From F23-B02 sp963625685 (GTDB lineage: Bacteria; Bacillota; Clostridia; Oscillospirales; Oscillospiraceae), in contig CAVFTR010000005.1 of assembly GCA_963625685.1 (NCBI GenBank), forward strand, positions 55,238-119,237: a stretch of DNA of 64,000 nucleotides. The letters run 5' to 3'. The first letter of the stretch is position 1; each line of letters begins with the position of its first letter. Position numbers and translations under genes: made by a program. Under the pieces are notes generated by a model. That model had not been told where the DNA came from. It worked only from the letters and a program-made list of their open reading frames with translations, and did not search any database. Shown one piece after another: positions 21,296 through 28,797 of this stretch.

Positions 21296-21550
21296 ATGGA
21301 ACTGGACCAGCTGCGCGCCTTCGCCGCAGTGGCGGAGGAAAAAAGCTATACCAGAGCGGGCGAGCGGCTGTATATGAGCCACTCGACCATGTCGCGCGCC
21401 GTTTCGTCGCTCGAGCAGGAGTTCGGAGTCAGCCTCATCCGGCGCGATAACCGCGTCGGCGGCCTCACGCCCGAGGGCGAAAAGCTCTACGAAATGGCAA
21501 AGCGCCTGCTCGCCCTCGCAGACGAGATCGGCAGGGAAATGAAAAACTAA
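21296..21550 (+). CDS. Stand-alone LysR-type DNA-binding domain protein
   Basis: 84 residues that match only the N-terminal winged helix-turn-helix of LysR regulators (LRAFAAVAEEKSYTRAGERL, MSHSTMSRAVSSLEQEFGV) plus the start of the linker helix (LYEMAKRLLALADEIGREM). There is no effector domain, and the stop codon is followed by a terminator, so it is not an obvious frameshift of a longer gene. Either a truncated relic or a functional single-domain regulator. Starts 17 nt after cdd and probably co-transcribed with it. Confidence 0.75.
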   Translation: MELDQLRAFAAVAEEKSYTRAGERLYMSHSTMSRAVSSLEQEFGVSLIRRDNRVGGLTPEGEKLYEMAKRLLALADEIGREMKN

Positions 21551-21593
21551 AGCTTTTACACAAAAATAAAGCGGAATTTTCTGCGAAAATGAC

Positions 21594-21625
21594 AAAACTC
21601 CCCCTTGACATAGAGGGGGAGTTTT
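21594..21625 (+). terminator. Intrinsic terminator after the HTH gene
   Basis: AAAACTCCCCCT / AGGGGGAGTTTT stem with a short TGACAT-type loop. The loop contains the -35 element of the next promoter. Confidence 0.85.
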
Positions 21626-21633
21626 GGTATTCT
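21605..21633 (+). promoter_or_regulatory. Sigma-A promoter of the ribosomal S10-spc-alpha operon
   Basis: TTGACA, 17-nt spacer, TATTCT. The -35 box sits in the loop of the preceding terminator and the spacer contains its 3' arm. Confidence 0.85.
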
Positions 21634-21794
21634 ATTAGAGCGCCTGTGCGTTGCTGACGGGCGTATTATGCGATGAAGCGGGAGATTGCTCGAAAACGAG
21701 GTAACTTCCGTGGAGTATGTCCGGTACCGACGCCATTTTCGGTACACAATCGGGCGGCTGAAGCGTACTGCACATGGTGTATATCGCCTGTACG

Positions 21795-21846
21795 GTATCA
21801 GACCGGCTGAAAAAAGCCGGTTTGTTTTTCGGACAGGGTCTGATAC
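21795..21846 (+). promoter_or_regulatory. Putative attenuator in the rpsJ leader
   Basis: Terminator-like hairpin CCGGCT-GAAAAA-AGCCGG followed by TTTGTTTTT (21803-21829). It is enclosed by a perfect 10-bp inverted repeat, GTATCAGACC (21795-21804) and GGTCTGATAC (21837-21846). The outer left arm shares CC with the inner stem, so a switch between forms is possible. S10 leaders controlled by L4 attenuation are known in other bacteria; here the ligand is an inference. Confidence 0.6.
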
Positions 21847-21940
21847 ACATGGTTGAGTGTGCAAAAACTTCGCTTCATCCGTACGGGACATGAGGCGATC
21901 CCAATGACGCCGCAAAACTGTACGAAAAGGAGAAAAAGCA

Positions 21941-22252
21941 ATGGCAAACAAGAACATGATCCGCATCAGACTCAAGGCCTACGATCATCAGCTGATCGAC
22001 AAGGCCGCAGAGACCATCGTCGAGGCTGCAAAGCGCACCGAGGCACAGGTCTCCGGCCCCATCCCCCTGCCCACCAAGACCGAGATCGTCACGATCCTCC
22101 GCGCTGTTCATAAGTATAAGGACAGCCGCGAGCAGTTCGAGCGCCGCACCCACAAGCGACTGATCGACGTGATCAATCCCAACCAGAAGACGGTCGAGGC
22201 TCTTATGTCCCTCGAGCTGCCCGCAGGCGTTGAGATCGAGATCAAGCTCTGA
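21941..22252 (+). CDS. rpsJ: 30S ribosomal protein S10
   Basis: 103 residues; MIRIRLKAYDHQLIDKAA and PTKTEIVTILRAVHKYKDS are diagnostic. First gene of the superoperon, placed after a 300-nt structured leader. In Firmicutes S10 (NusE) also takes part in transcription antitermination. A 126-nt structured spacer separates it from rplC. Confidence 0.98.
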   Translation: MANKNMIRIRLKAYDHQLIDKAAETIVEAAKRTEAQVSGPIPLPTKTEIVTILRAVHKYKDSREQFERRTHKRLIDVINPNQKTVEALMSLELPAGVEIEIKL

Positions 22253-22285
22253 GCGACCCCACAAAACCCAAGTCAACGACCCATA

Positions 22286-22353
22286 GTCCGTAGCTTGCGA
22301 ATGCGGACGGGTTAAGTTGCCAGCCTCTGATCTTTAAGATCAAGCGAGGCAAC
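22286..22353 (+). promoter_or_regulatory. Structured spacer between rpsJ and rplC
   Basis: Two stable hairpins in a 126-nt gap: GTCCG/CGGAC (22286-22308) and a longer one closed by GTTGCC/GGCAAC with inner CCTC/GAGG and TGATC/GATCA pairs (22316-22353). The rplC Shine-Dalgarno AAGGAGG follows. Other gaps in this operon are mostly 10-20 nt, so this is a likely RNA element or processing site. Confidence 0.5.
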
Positions 22354-22378
22354 CAATAACCGAAGGAGGAAATATCTA

Positions 22379-23107
22379 ATGAAGAAAGCCATTATCGGCA
22401 AGAAGGTCGGCATGACGCAGATCTTCGACGAAATGGGCAAGGTCATCCCCGTGACCGTCATCGAGGCAGGCCCCTGCGTCGTGACTCAGAAGATGACCGT
22501 CGAAAAGGAAGGCTACGAAGCCGTCCAGCTCGGTTACGAGGAAGTTTCCGAGAAGCACATCTCCAAGCCCGAAGCCGGCCATCTGAAGAAGAACGGCCTC
22601 GGCATGCTCAAGCACCTTAAGGAGTTCAAGCTCGAAAACGCGGCGGAGCTCAACGTCGGCGACGTTCTGAAGGCGGACGTCTTCACGGCCGGCGATAAGG
22701 TCGACGTTACCGGCACCAGCAAGGGCCACGGCTACGCGGGCGTCGTAAAGCGCCACAACGCGCAGCGCACCCCGACCAGCCACGGCGGCGGTCCTGTTCA
22801 CCGTCACGCAGGCTCCATGGGCTCCGGCACCGACCCCAGCCGCATCTTCAAGGGCAAGATCGGCGCGGGCCACATGGGCGTGGACCAGGTCACCGTCGAG
22901 AACCTCGACGTCGTCCAGGTAGACCCCGAGCTGAACATGCTCGTTATACGCGGCGCCATCCCCGGCCCCAAGGGCGGCCTTGTTTATGTAAAGAGCACCG
23001 CGAAGATCACGCCCGTCAAGAAGGGCGAGGGCGCAGGCATCAGCCTCAACCCGCAGAAGGCATCTGCCCGTGTCAACCCGCAGAAGGCCTCCGCGCGCAA
23101 CAAGTAA
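22379..23107 (+). CDS. rplC: 50S ribosomal protein L3
   Basis: 242 residues, about 30 longer than typical L3. KKAIIGKKVGMTQIF starts the protein and THGSGxxHR-type loop sequence TSHGGGPVHRHAGSMG is present. The C-terminal tail holds a tandem duplication of NPQKASAR (with V between), followed by NK. The extra tail is basic and probably reaches over the ribosome surface; the duplication is seen directly at about 23047-23103. Confidence 0.98.
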   Translation: MKKAIIGKKVGMTQIFDEMGKVIPVTVIEAGPCVVTQKMTVEKEGYEAVQLGYEEVSEKHISKPEAGHLKKNGLGMLKHLKEFKLENAAELNVGDVLKADVFTAGDKVDVTGTSKGHGYAGVVKRHNAQRTPTSHGGGPVHRHAGSMGSGTDPSRIFKGKIGAGHMGVDQVTVENLDVVQVDPELNMLVIRGAIPGPKGGLVYVKSTAKITPVKKGEGAGISLNPQKASARVNPQKASARNK

Positions 23108-23126
23108 GGAAAGGAGAGTGTCTTAA

Positions 23127-23750
23127 ATGCCTATTACTAACGTATACAACATGGCAGGTGAGAAGGTCGGCGAGATCGAGCTCTCCGCAGCCATATTCGG
23201 CATCGAGCCGAACAAGTCTGTCCTTCATGACAGCGTCAAGAACCATCTGGCAAACTGCCGTCAGGGCACCCAGAGCGCACTCACCAAGGGCGAGGTCAGC
23301 TACACGACCGCAAAGCCCTGGCGCCAGAAGGGCACCGGCCGCGCACGCGCGGGCTACAAGGGTTCTCCCGTGTGGACTCACGGCGGCGTAGCCTTTGCTC
23401 CGAAGCCCCGCGACTACAGCTACACCCTCAACAAGAAGGTAAAGCGCCTTGCTCTCAAGAGCGCGCTGAGCGCACTTGCGGCAGAGGACGCGATCGTGGT
23501 CATCGACGATATCAAGGTCGATGAGATCAAGACCAAGACCTTCAAGGCCTTCCTTGACGCGGTCAATGTCTCCGGCAAGACCCTCGTCGTCACCGAGAGC
23601 GTCGACGAGAAGGTAGTCAAGTCTGCACGCAACCTCGCGGGCGTCAGCACCACCATCGCGACCATTCTCAGCCCCTATATGATACTCAACACCCGCAAGC
23701 TCGTCGTCTCCAAGGCGGCGCTTGCAAAGATCGAGGAGGTGTACGCCTGA
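23127..23750 (+). CDS. rplD: 50S ribosomal protein L4
   Basis: 207 residues; the extended loop motif PWRQKGTGRARAG contacts 23S rRNA in the exit tunnel. In enterobacteria L4 represses the S10 operon by binding its leader, making it the natural candidate ligand for the attenuator at 21795-21846. Its stop overlaps the rplW start by one base (TGATGA). Confidence 0.98.
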   Translation: MPITNVYNMAGEKVGEIELSAAIFGIEPNKSVLHDSVKNHLANCRQGTQSALTKGEVSYTTAKPWRQKGTGRARAGYKGSPVWTHGGVAFAPKPRDYSYTLNKKVKRLALKSALSALAAEDAIVVIDDIKVDEIKTKTFKAFLDAVNVSGKTLVVTESVDEKVVKSARNLAGVSTTIATILSPYMILNTRKLVVSKAALAKIEEVYA

Positions 23751-24046
23751 TGAAAACCGCTTATGATATCATCATTCGCCCCATCATCACCGAGCAGTCC
23801 ATGGAAGACCTGGACATCAAAAAGTACGCTTTTGAAGTCGCAAAGGATGCAACCAAGATCGAGATAAAGAAGGCCATCGAGGAGATCTTCGACGTGACCG
23901 TCATCAAGGTGAACACCCTCAACGTGAGCGGCAAGGCAAAGCGCACCGGCTCGTACCCCATGGGCAAGACCGCCTCTTGGAAGAAAGCCATCGTAAAGCT
24001 CAGCGAAGACTCCAAGAACATTGAGCTGTTCGAGAACATGGCATAA
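23750..24046 (+). CDS. rplW: 50S ribosomal protein L23
   Basis: 98 residues; TAYDIIIRPIITEQSM at the N-terminus and RTGSYPMGKTASWKKA are typical. Located at the exit tunnel rim, docking site for trigger factor and SRP. Translationally coupled to rplD by a one-base overlap. Confidence 0.97.
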   Translation: MKTAYDIIIRPIITEQSMEDLDIKKYAFEVAKDATKIEIKKAIEEIFDVTVIKVNTLNVSGKAKRTGSYPMGKTASWKKAIVKLSEDSKNIELFENMA

Positions 24047-24061
24047 GGGGAGGATCAAAGA

Positions 24062-24898
24062 ATGTCTATTAAAACTTACAGACCTACCACTCCGGCCCGC
24101 AGACAGATGACCGTTTCCGGCTTTGACGGCGTCGACAAGCACGCAAAGCCCGAGAAGAGCCTGACTGAGGTCCTCAAGAAGAATTCCGGCCGCAACAGCT
24201 ACGGCCGCATCACCGTCCGCCATAAGGGCGGCGGCAACCGCCAGAAATACCGCGTCATCGACTTCAAGCGCAACAAGCTTGAGATGGAGGCCGAGGTCGT
24301 CCGCCTCGAGTACGACCCCAACCGCAGCGCATTCATCGCTCTGGTAAAGTACGAGGACGGCGAGCTTCGCTACATCCTCGCTCCCGTCGGCCTGAAGGCG
24401 GGCGACAGGGTCGTCTCCAGCGCCGCGGCCGACATCAAGCCCGGCAACGCGCTGCCTCTGACGAACATCCCCGTCGGCACCGTTATCCACAACATCGAGC
24501 TCTACCCCGGCAAGGGCGCTCAGCTCGTCCGCTCCGCCGGCGTTTCCGCACAGCTCATGGCCAAGGAAAACGGCATGGCTACCGTTCGTCTCCCCTCCGG
24601 CGAGTACCGCAAGGTCCGCCTCGACTGCTTCGCGGTCATCGGCCAGGTCGGCAACATCGACCACTCCAACATCTCCATCGGCAAGGCCGGCCGCAAGCGC
24701 CACATGGGCATCCGTCCTACCGTCCGCGGCTCCGTCATGAACCCCTGTGACCACCCCCACGGCGGTGGTGAAGGCAAGTCCCCCGTCGGCCGTCCCGGCC
24801 CTGTAACTCCGTGGGGCAAGCCTGCACTCGGCTACAAGACCCGCAAGACTAAGAACCGTACCGATAAGTTCATAGTCAAGCGCCGCAACGCTAAGTAA
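24062..24898 (+). CDS. rplB: 50S ribosomal protein L2
   Basis: 278 residues. RNSYGRITVRHKGGGNRQKY near the N-terminus and the peptidyl-transferase-associated NPCDHPHGGGEGKSPVGR near the C-terminus, with its essential His, are intact. Gap to rpsS is 16 nt with AAGGAGG. Confidence 0.98.
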   Translation: MSIKTYRPTTPARRQMTVSGFDGVDKHAKPEKSLTEVLKKNSGRNSYGRITVRHKGGGNRQKYRVIDFKRNKLEMEAEVVRLEYDPNRSAFIALVKYEDGELRYILAPVGLKAGDRVVSSAAADIKPGNALPLTNIPVGTVIHNIELYPGKGAQLVRSAGVSAQLMAKENGMATVRLPSGEYRKVRLDCFAVIGQVGNIDHSNISIGKAGRKRHMGIRPTVRGSVMNPCDHPHGGGEGKSPVGRPGPVTPWGKPALGYKTRKTKNRTDKFIVKRRNAK

Positions 24899-24914
24899 GG
24901 AGGGCAAAAGATAA

Positions 24915-25187
24915 ATGAGTAGAAGCGTTAAGAAAGGCCCCTTCGCAGCTCCCGAGCTTCTGAAGAGAGTCGATGAAATGAATAAGGCCGGCGAGAAGAA
25001 GGTCCTCAAGACCTGGAGCCGTGCCACTACCATTTTCCCGTCCTTCGTAGGACACACCATCGCAGTACACGACGGCCGCCGTCATGTTCCTGTGTACGTC
25101 ACCGAAGATATGGTCGGCCACAAGCTCGGCGAGTTTGCTCCCACCCGTACCTTCCGCGGCCATGCAGGCAGCAAGACCGGCAAGTAA
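24915..25187 (+). CDS. rpsS: 30S ribosomal protein S19
   Basis: 90 residues; SRSVKKGPFAAPELLKRV and FVGHTIAVHDGRRHVPVYVT identify it. Binds the 30S head with S13. Gap to rplV is 12 nt. Confidence 0.98.
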   Translation: MSRSVKKGPFAAPELLKRVDEMNKAGEKKVLKTWSRATTIFPSFVGHTIAVHDGRRHVPVYVTEDMVGHKLGEFAPTRTFRGHAGSKTGK

Positions 25188-25199
25188 GGAGGAGAGAAC

Positions 25200-25547
25200 A
25201 TGGACGAAAAGAAAATGGCAAGAGCAGAAGTCAAGTATGCTCGCATTTCTCCCCGTAAGGTCGGCATCATCTGCGACATGATCCGCAACAAGGACGTCGC
25301 CGTTGCAAGGGCACTCATGCAGCACACTCCCAAGGCGGGCTGCGAGTACATGATCAAGCTTCTTGACAGTGCCAGGGCAAACGCGGAGAACAATTTTGAA
25401 ATGGATCCCGAGAAGCTCTACGTCGCAGTTGCATATGCGACCGGTGGCCCCATCCTCAAGCGCGGCATGCCCAGAGCTCAGGGCCGTATGTACCGCATCA
25501 ACAAGCGCACCAGCCACATCACCATCTGCGTGGCTGAGAGAGACTAA
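25200..25547 (+). CDS. rplV: 50S ribosomal protein L22
   Basis: 115 residues from ATG 25200 (GGAGGAGA upstream). RISPRKVGIICDMIRNKDV and RGMPRAQGRMYRINKRTSHI are typical; the latter is the beta-hairpin that lines the exit tunnel where macrolide-resistance changes occur in other bacteria. No change from the usual motif is obvious. Confidence 0.98.
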   Translation: MDEKKMARAEVKYARISPRKVGIICDMIRNKDVAVARALMQHTPKAGCEYMIKLLDSARANAENNFEMDPEKLYVAVAYATGGPILKRGMPRAQGRMYRINKRTSHITICVAERD

Positions 25548-25564
25548 GGAAGGAGGCAGAATAA

Positions 25565-26434
25565 ATGGGACAGAAAGTTAATCCTCACGGCATGCGCGTC
25601 GGCGTTATCAAGGACTGGGATTCCCGTTGGTACGCCCGTGCAGACAAGGTCGGCGATCTTATCGTTGAAGACTACAATATCCGCAACTACCTGAAGAAGA
25701 CCCTCTATTCCGCCGGTGTTCCTACCATCGAGATTGAGCGCGATTCCAATAAGGTACGCATCTATATCCACTGCTCCAGACCCGGCGTCGTTATCGGCAA
25801 GGGCGGCGCAGAGATCGAGCGCATCCGCCTGTCCGTCGAGAAGATGATAGGCAAGCCCGTGGCGATCTCCATCGTTGAGGTCCGCACCCCCGATACCAAC
25901 GCTCAGCTCGTGGCGGAGAACATCGCACAGCAGATCGAGAAGCGTATTTCTCACCGCCGCGCGATGAAGAACGCAATGGGCCGCGCGATGCGCATGGGCG
26001 CAAAGGGCATCAAGATCATGTGCTCCGGCCGTCTCGGCGGACGCGAGATCGCAGGCGTCGAGCAGTACCACGACGGCACCATTCCTCTTCAGACCATCCG
26101 TGCCGACATCGAGTACGGCTTTGCAGAGGCAGCCACCACCTACGGCCGCATCGGCGTCAAGGTCTGGATATACAAGGGCGAGGTCCTCTCCCAGACCCTG
26201 CGCACCACTCCCCGTGTGATGGATATGAACAAGCCCCAGGGCGAGCGCCGCCGCCGCGACGACCGCCGCGGTGACCGCCGCAACGGCGACCGCCGTCAGG
26301 GCGGCTACAACCGTGACCGTCAGCAGGGCGGAGACCGCCGTCAGGGCGGCTACGGCCAGCGTCCGGCAGGACAGGGCGGCTACAACCGCGGTCCCCGTCC
26401 GGCAGCTCCCGCAAAGGAAGGAGGCAACAACTGA
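25565..26434 (+). CDS. rpsC: 30S ribosomal protein S3 with RG-rich C-terminal extension
   Basis: 289 residues against about 210-230 usual. The KH domain (RPGVVIGKGGAEIERIRL) and ADIEYGFAEAATTYGRIGVK are normal. After about residue 220 a low-complexity tail rich in Arg, Asp, Gly and Gln repeats units like GDRRQGGYNRD and RRQGGYGQRP. S3 forms the mRNA entry site, so a charged tail there could contact mRNA (inference). Overlaps rplP by one base. Confidence 0.98.
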   Translation: MGQKVNPHGMRVGVIKDWDSRWYARADKVGDLIVEDYNIRNYLKKTLYSAGVPTIEIERDSNKVRIYIHCSRPGVVIGKGGAEIERIRLSVEKMIGKPVAISIVEVRTPDTNAQLVAENIAQQIEKRISHRRAMKNAMGRAMRMGAKGIKIMCSGRLGGREIAGVEQYHDGTIPLQTIRADIEYGFAEAATTYGRIGVKVWIYKGEVLSQTLRTTPRVMDMNKPQGERRRRDDRRGDRRNGDRRQGGYNRDRQQGGDRRQGGYGQRPAGQGGYNRGPRPAAPAKEGGNN

Positions 26435-26865
26435 TGTTAATGCCTAAGAGAGTAAAGTACCGCAGAGTGCATCGCGGCCGCATGAAGGGCAAAGCGACTC
26501 GCGGCAACTTCGTTGCATACGGCGAGTTCGGCCTCCAGGCCACCGAGCCGTGCTGGATCACCAGCAACCAGATCGAGGCAGCCCGTATAGCCATGACCCG
26601 CTACACCAAGCGCGGCGGCCAGGTCTGGATCAAGATATTCCCCGACAAGCCCGTTACCGCAAAGCCGGCCGAGACCCGCATGGGCTCCGGTAAAGGCTCC
26701 CCCGAGTACTGGGTCGCAGTCGTAAAACCCGGCAGAGTGCTGTTTGAGATCGCGGGCGTTCCCGAAGAGACCGCACGCGAGGCTCTGCGCCTTGCCAGCC
26801 ACAAGCTGCCCTGCAAGACCAAGATAATTGCCAAGGGCGCCGAGTCTGAGAACGGTGGTGAATAA
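26434..26865 (+). CDS. rplP: 50S ribosomal protein L16
   Basis: 143 residues; MLMPKRVKYRRVHRGRMKG and the Arg-containing loop RMGSGKGSPEYWVAVVKPG near the A site. ATG 26434 fits GGAGG at 9-nt spacing better than ATG 26440. rpmC starts 1 nt after its stop. Confidence 0.98.
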   Translation: MLMPKRVKYRRVHRGRMKGKATRGNFVAYGEFGLQATEPCWITSNQIEAARIAMTRYTKRGGQVWIKIFPDKPVTAKPAETRMGSGKGSPEYWVAVVKPGRVLFEIAGVPEETAREALRLASHKLPCKTKIIAKGAESENGGE

Positions 26866-26866
26866 G

Positions 26867-27061
26867 ATGAAGGCAAATGAAATACGTTCCATGTCCGCAG
26901 CAGATCTCGAGAAGAAGCTCGTAGAGCTCAAGAAGGACCTTTTCATGCTCAGAATGCAGCATGCCACCAATCATCTCGATAACCCCGTAAAGATTTCCGC
27001 TGTACGGCGTGACATTGCACGAGTCAAGACCGTTATCCGCGAGAAAGAACTCGAGCAGTGA
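26867..27061 (+). CDS. rpmC: 50S ribosomal protein L29
   Basis: 64 residues, two-helix protein near the exit tunnel: KANEIRSMSAADLEKKLVE and DLFMLRMQHATNHLDNPVKI. The open frame extends upstream inside rplP, but ATG 26867 gives the family's normal N-terminus. Confidence 0.97.
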   Translation: MKANEIRSMSAADLEKKLVELKKDLFMLRMQHATNHLDNPVKISAVRRDIARVKTVIREKELEQ

Positions 27062-27075
27062 GGAGGTAAGTCAGA

Positions 27076-27336
27076 ATGAATAATAGAACAACTTCCCGTA
27101 AGACTCGCGTTGGCAAGGTAGTATCCGATAAGATGGATAAGACCGTCGTTGTCATCGTGGAGGACCGCGTCGCACATAAGACCTATAAGAAGATCATCGG
27201 CAGAACCTACCGTCTGAAGGCGCATGACGAGAACAACGAGTGCGGCATCGGCGATATCGTTCGCGTGATGGAGACCCGTCCTCTGTCCAAGGACAAGAGA
27301 TGGCGTGTCGTGGAAATCGTAGAGAAGGCTAAGTAA
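27076..27336 (+). CDS. rpsQ: 30S ribosomal protein S17
   Basis: 86 residues; RKTRVGKVVSDKMDKTVVV and the later GDIVRVMETRPLSKDKRW are diagnostic of S17. 12-nt gap with AAGGAGG to rplN. Confidence 0.98.
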   Translation: MNNRTTSRKTRVGKVVSDKMDKTVVVIVEDRVAHKTYKKIIGRTYRLKAHDENNECGIGDIVRVMETRPLSKDKRWRVVEIVEKAK

Positions 27337-27348
27337 GGAGGCAGCATA

Positions 27349-27720
27349 ATGATACAGCAGGAAAGTTATCTGAAGGTTGCCGACAATACCGGCGCCAAGG
27401 AAATCAAGTGCATCCGCGTTCTCGGCGGCTCCAAGCGCAGATACGCAAGCATCGGCGACGTGATCGTTGCTTCCGTCCGCAAGGCTGCCCCCGGCGGCTC
27501 TGTCAAGAAGGGCGACGTCGTCAAGGCGGTCGTCGTGCGCACGGCAAAGTCCGTTCGCCGCGCAGATGGCACTTACGTTCGCTTTGACGAGAACGCAGCG
27601 GTCCTTATCAACGGAACCGATAAGAACCCCCGCGGCACTCGTATCTTTGGACCCGTCGCTCGTGAGCTGCGCGATAAGGATTACATGAAGATCCTGTCCC
27701 TGGCTCCCGAAGTGATTTAA
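27349..27720 (+). CDS. rplN: 50S ribosomal protein L14
   Basis: 123 residues; MIQQESYLKVADNTGAKEI and GTRIFGPVARELRDKDYMKI. Forms an intersubunit bridge and the RsfS docking face. Complete and conventional. Confidence 0.98.
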   Translation: MIQQESYLKVADNTGAKEIKCIRVLGGSKRRYASIGDVIVASVRKAAPGGSVKKGDVVKAVVVRTAKSVRRADGTYVRFDENAAVLINGTDKNPRGTRIFGPVARELRDKDYMKILSLAPEVI

Positions 27721-27734
27721 GGAGGGCACAGAGA

Positions 27735-28040
27735 ATGAAAATCAAAACTGGCGATAAAGTCATAGTCCTGTCCGGTGCGGACAAGGGCAAGACCGGCAAG
27801 GTCATTTCCGCAGACCCCAAAAACGGCAAGGTCATCGTTGAGGGCGTCAGCGTAGCCACCAAGCATCAGAAGGCAAAGAAAAAGGGCCAGGACGGCGGCA
27901 TAATCAAGATGGAAACTCCCGTCTATGTCAGCAAGGTCCAGCTCGTCTGCCCCAAGTGCAGCAAGGGCGTTCGCGTCGGCTACAAGTACGTCGCAGACAA
28001 GAAGCTGCGCGTATGCCGCAAGTGCGGCGCAGAAATCTGA
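27735..28040 (+). CDS. rplX: 50S ribosomal protein L24 (with zinc-ribbon-like C-terminus)
   Basis: 101 residues; KOW motif GDKVIVLSGADKGKTGKV at the N-terminus. The C-terminal part has two CxxC pairs, CPKC and CRKC, spaced about 20 residues apart, consistent with a zinc ribbon. Confidence 0.97.
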   Translation: MKIKTGDKVIVLSGADKGKTGKVISADPKNGKVIVEGVSVATKHQKAKKKGQDGGIIKMETPVYVSKVQLVCPKCSKGVRVGYKYVADKKLRVCRKCGAEI

Positions 28041-28058
28041 GAAAGGAGATAACTTACT

Positions 28059-28598
28059 ATGACAAGAATGAAGAAAAAGTACGTTGAGGAAGTTGCTCCT
28101 GCTCTGATGGAGAAGTTCCAGTACAAGTCCGTTATGCAGATCCCCAAGATCGACAAGATCGTCGTGTCCGTCGGCTGCGGCGACTGCAAGGACAACGCCA
28201 AGGCGCTTGACAACGTTATAAAAGAGATCTCCGCGATCACCGGTCAGCACGCAGTGGCTACCGTCGCGCGCAAGTCCGTCGCAAACTTCAAGCTCCGCGA
28301 GGGCATGCATGTCGGCGTAAAGGTCACCCTGCGCCAGGACCGTATGTGGGAGTTCCTCGACAGACTGCTCAACGTCGCTCTTCCCCGTGTCCGCGACTTC
28401 CGCGGTATCTCCGCAGATGCGTTCGACGGCCGCGGCAACTACAGCATGGGCCTGAAGGAGCAGATCATCTTCCCCGAGATCGACTATGATAAGATCGAGA
28501 AGCTGCGCGGCATGAACATTGCCATCACCACCACCGCACAGACCGATGAAGAAGCACGCGAGCTGCTCAGACTCATGGGCGCTCCGTTCGCGAACTAA
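28059..28598 (+). CDS. rplE: 50S ribosomal protein L5
   Basis: 179 residues; 5S rRNA-binding protein with GMHVGVKVTLRQDRMWEFLD and LPRVRDFRGISADAFDGRGN. Full length. In enterobacteria the S8 control site lies at the start of this gene; here the unusual non-coding region is further on, before rpsH. Confidence 0.98.
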   Translation: MTRMKKKYVEEVAPALMEKFQYKSVMQIPKIDKIVVSVGCGDCKDNAKALDNVIKEISAITGQHAVATVARKSVANFKLREGMHVGVKVTLRQDRMWEFLDRLLNVALPRVRDFRGISADAFDGRGNYSMGLKEQIIFPEIDYDKIEKLRGMNIAITTTAQTDEEARELLRLMGAPFAN

Positions 28599-28611
28599 GG
28601 AGGAACTGACA

Positions 28612-28797
28612 ATGGCAAAGAAATCTATGATCCTCAAGCAGCAGGCTCCTGCCAAGTTCTCGACTCGTAAGTACAATCGCTGCAAGATCTGCGGCCGTCC
28701 TCACGCATATCTGCGCGACTACGGCATCTGCCGTATCTGCTTCCGCGAGCTGGCTTACAAGGGTCAGATCCCCGGCGTCCGCAAGGCCTCCTGGTAA
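28612..28797 (+). CDS. rpsN: 30S ribosomal protein S14, zinc-binding type Z
   Basis: 61 residues, the short zinc form with CKIC (ligands 1-2) and CRIC (ligands 3-4). Start at ATG 28612 with AAGGAGG; the frame is open upstream but would overlap rplE. It is the last gene before a 351-nt non-coding break in the spc operon. Confidence 0.97.
   Translation: MAKKSMILKQQAPAKFSTRKYNRCKICGRPHAYLRDYGICRICFRELAYKGQIPGVRKASW

Larger units (their letters stand above)
21551..21940. other. Terminator, promoter and structured leader of the S10 operon
   Basis: No gene seen. In order: terminator (21594-21625), overlapping sigma-A promoter (21605-21633), and a leader of about 300 nt with several hairpins (such as GGTACCGA ... 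TCGGTAC near 21722-21744) and an attenuator-like terminator at 21795-21846. The rpsJ ribosome-binding site AAAAGGAG is at about 21925. Confidence 0.8.

Noticed and set aside
23675..25060. 461-residue minus-strand open frame opposite ribosomal genes
   Set aside because: Entirely antisense to rplW, rplB and rpsS; no domain recognised.
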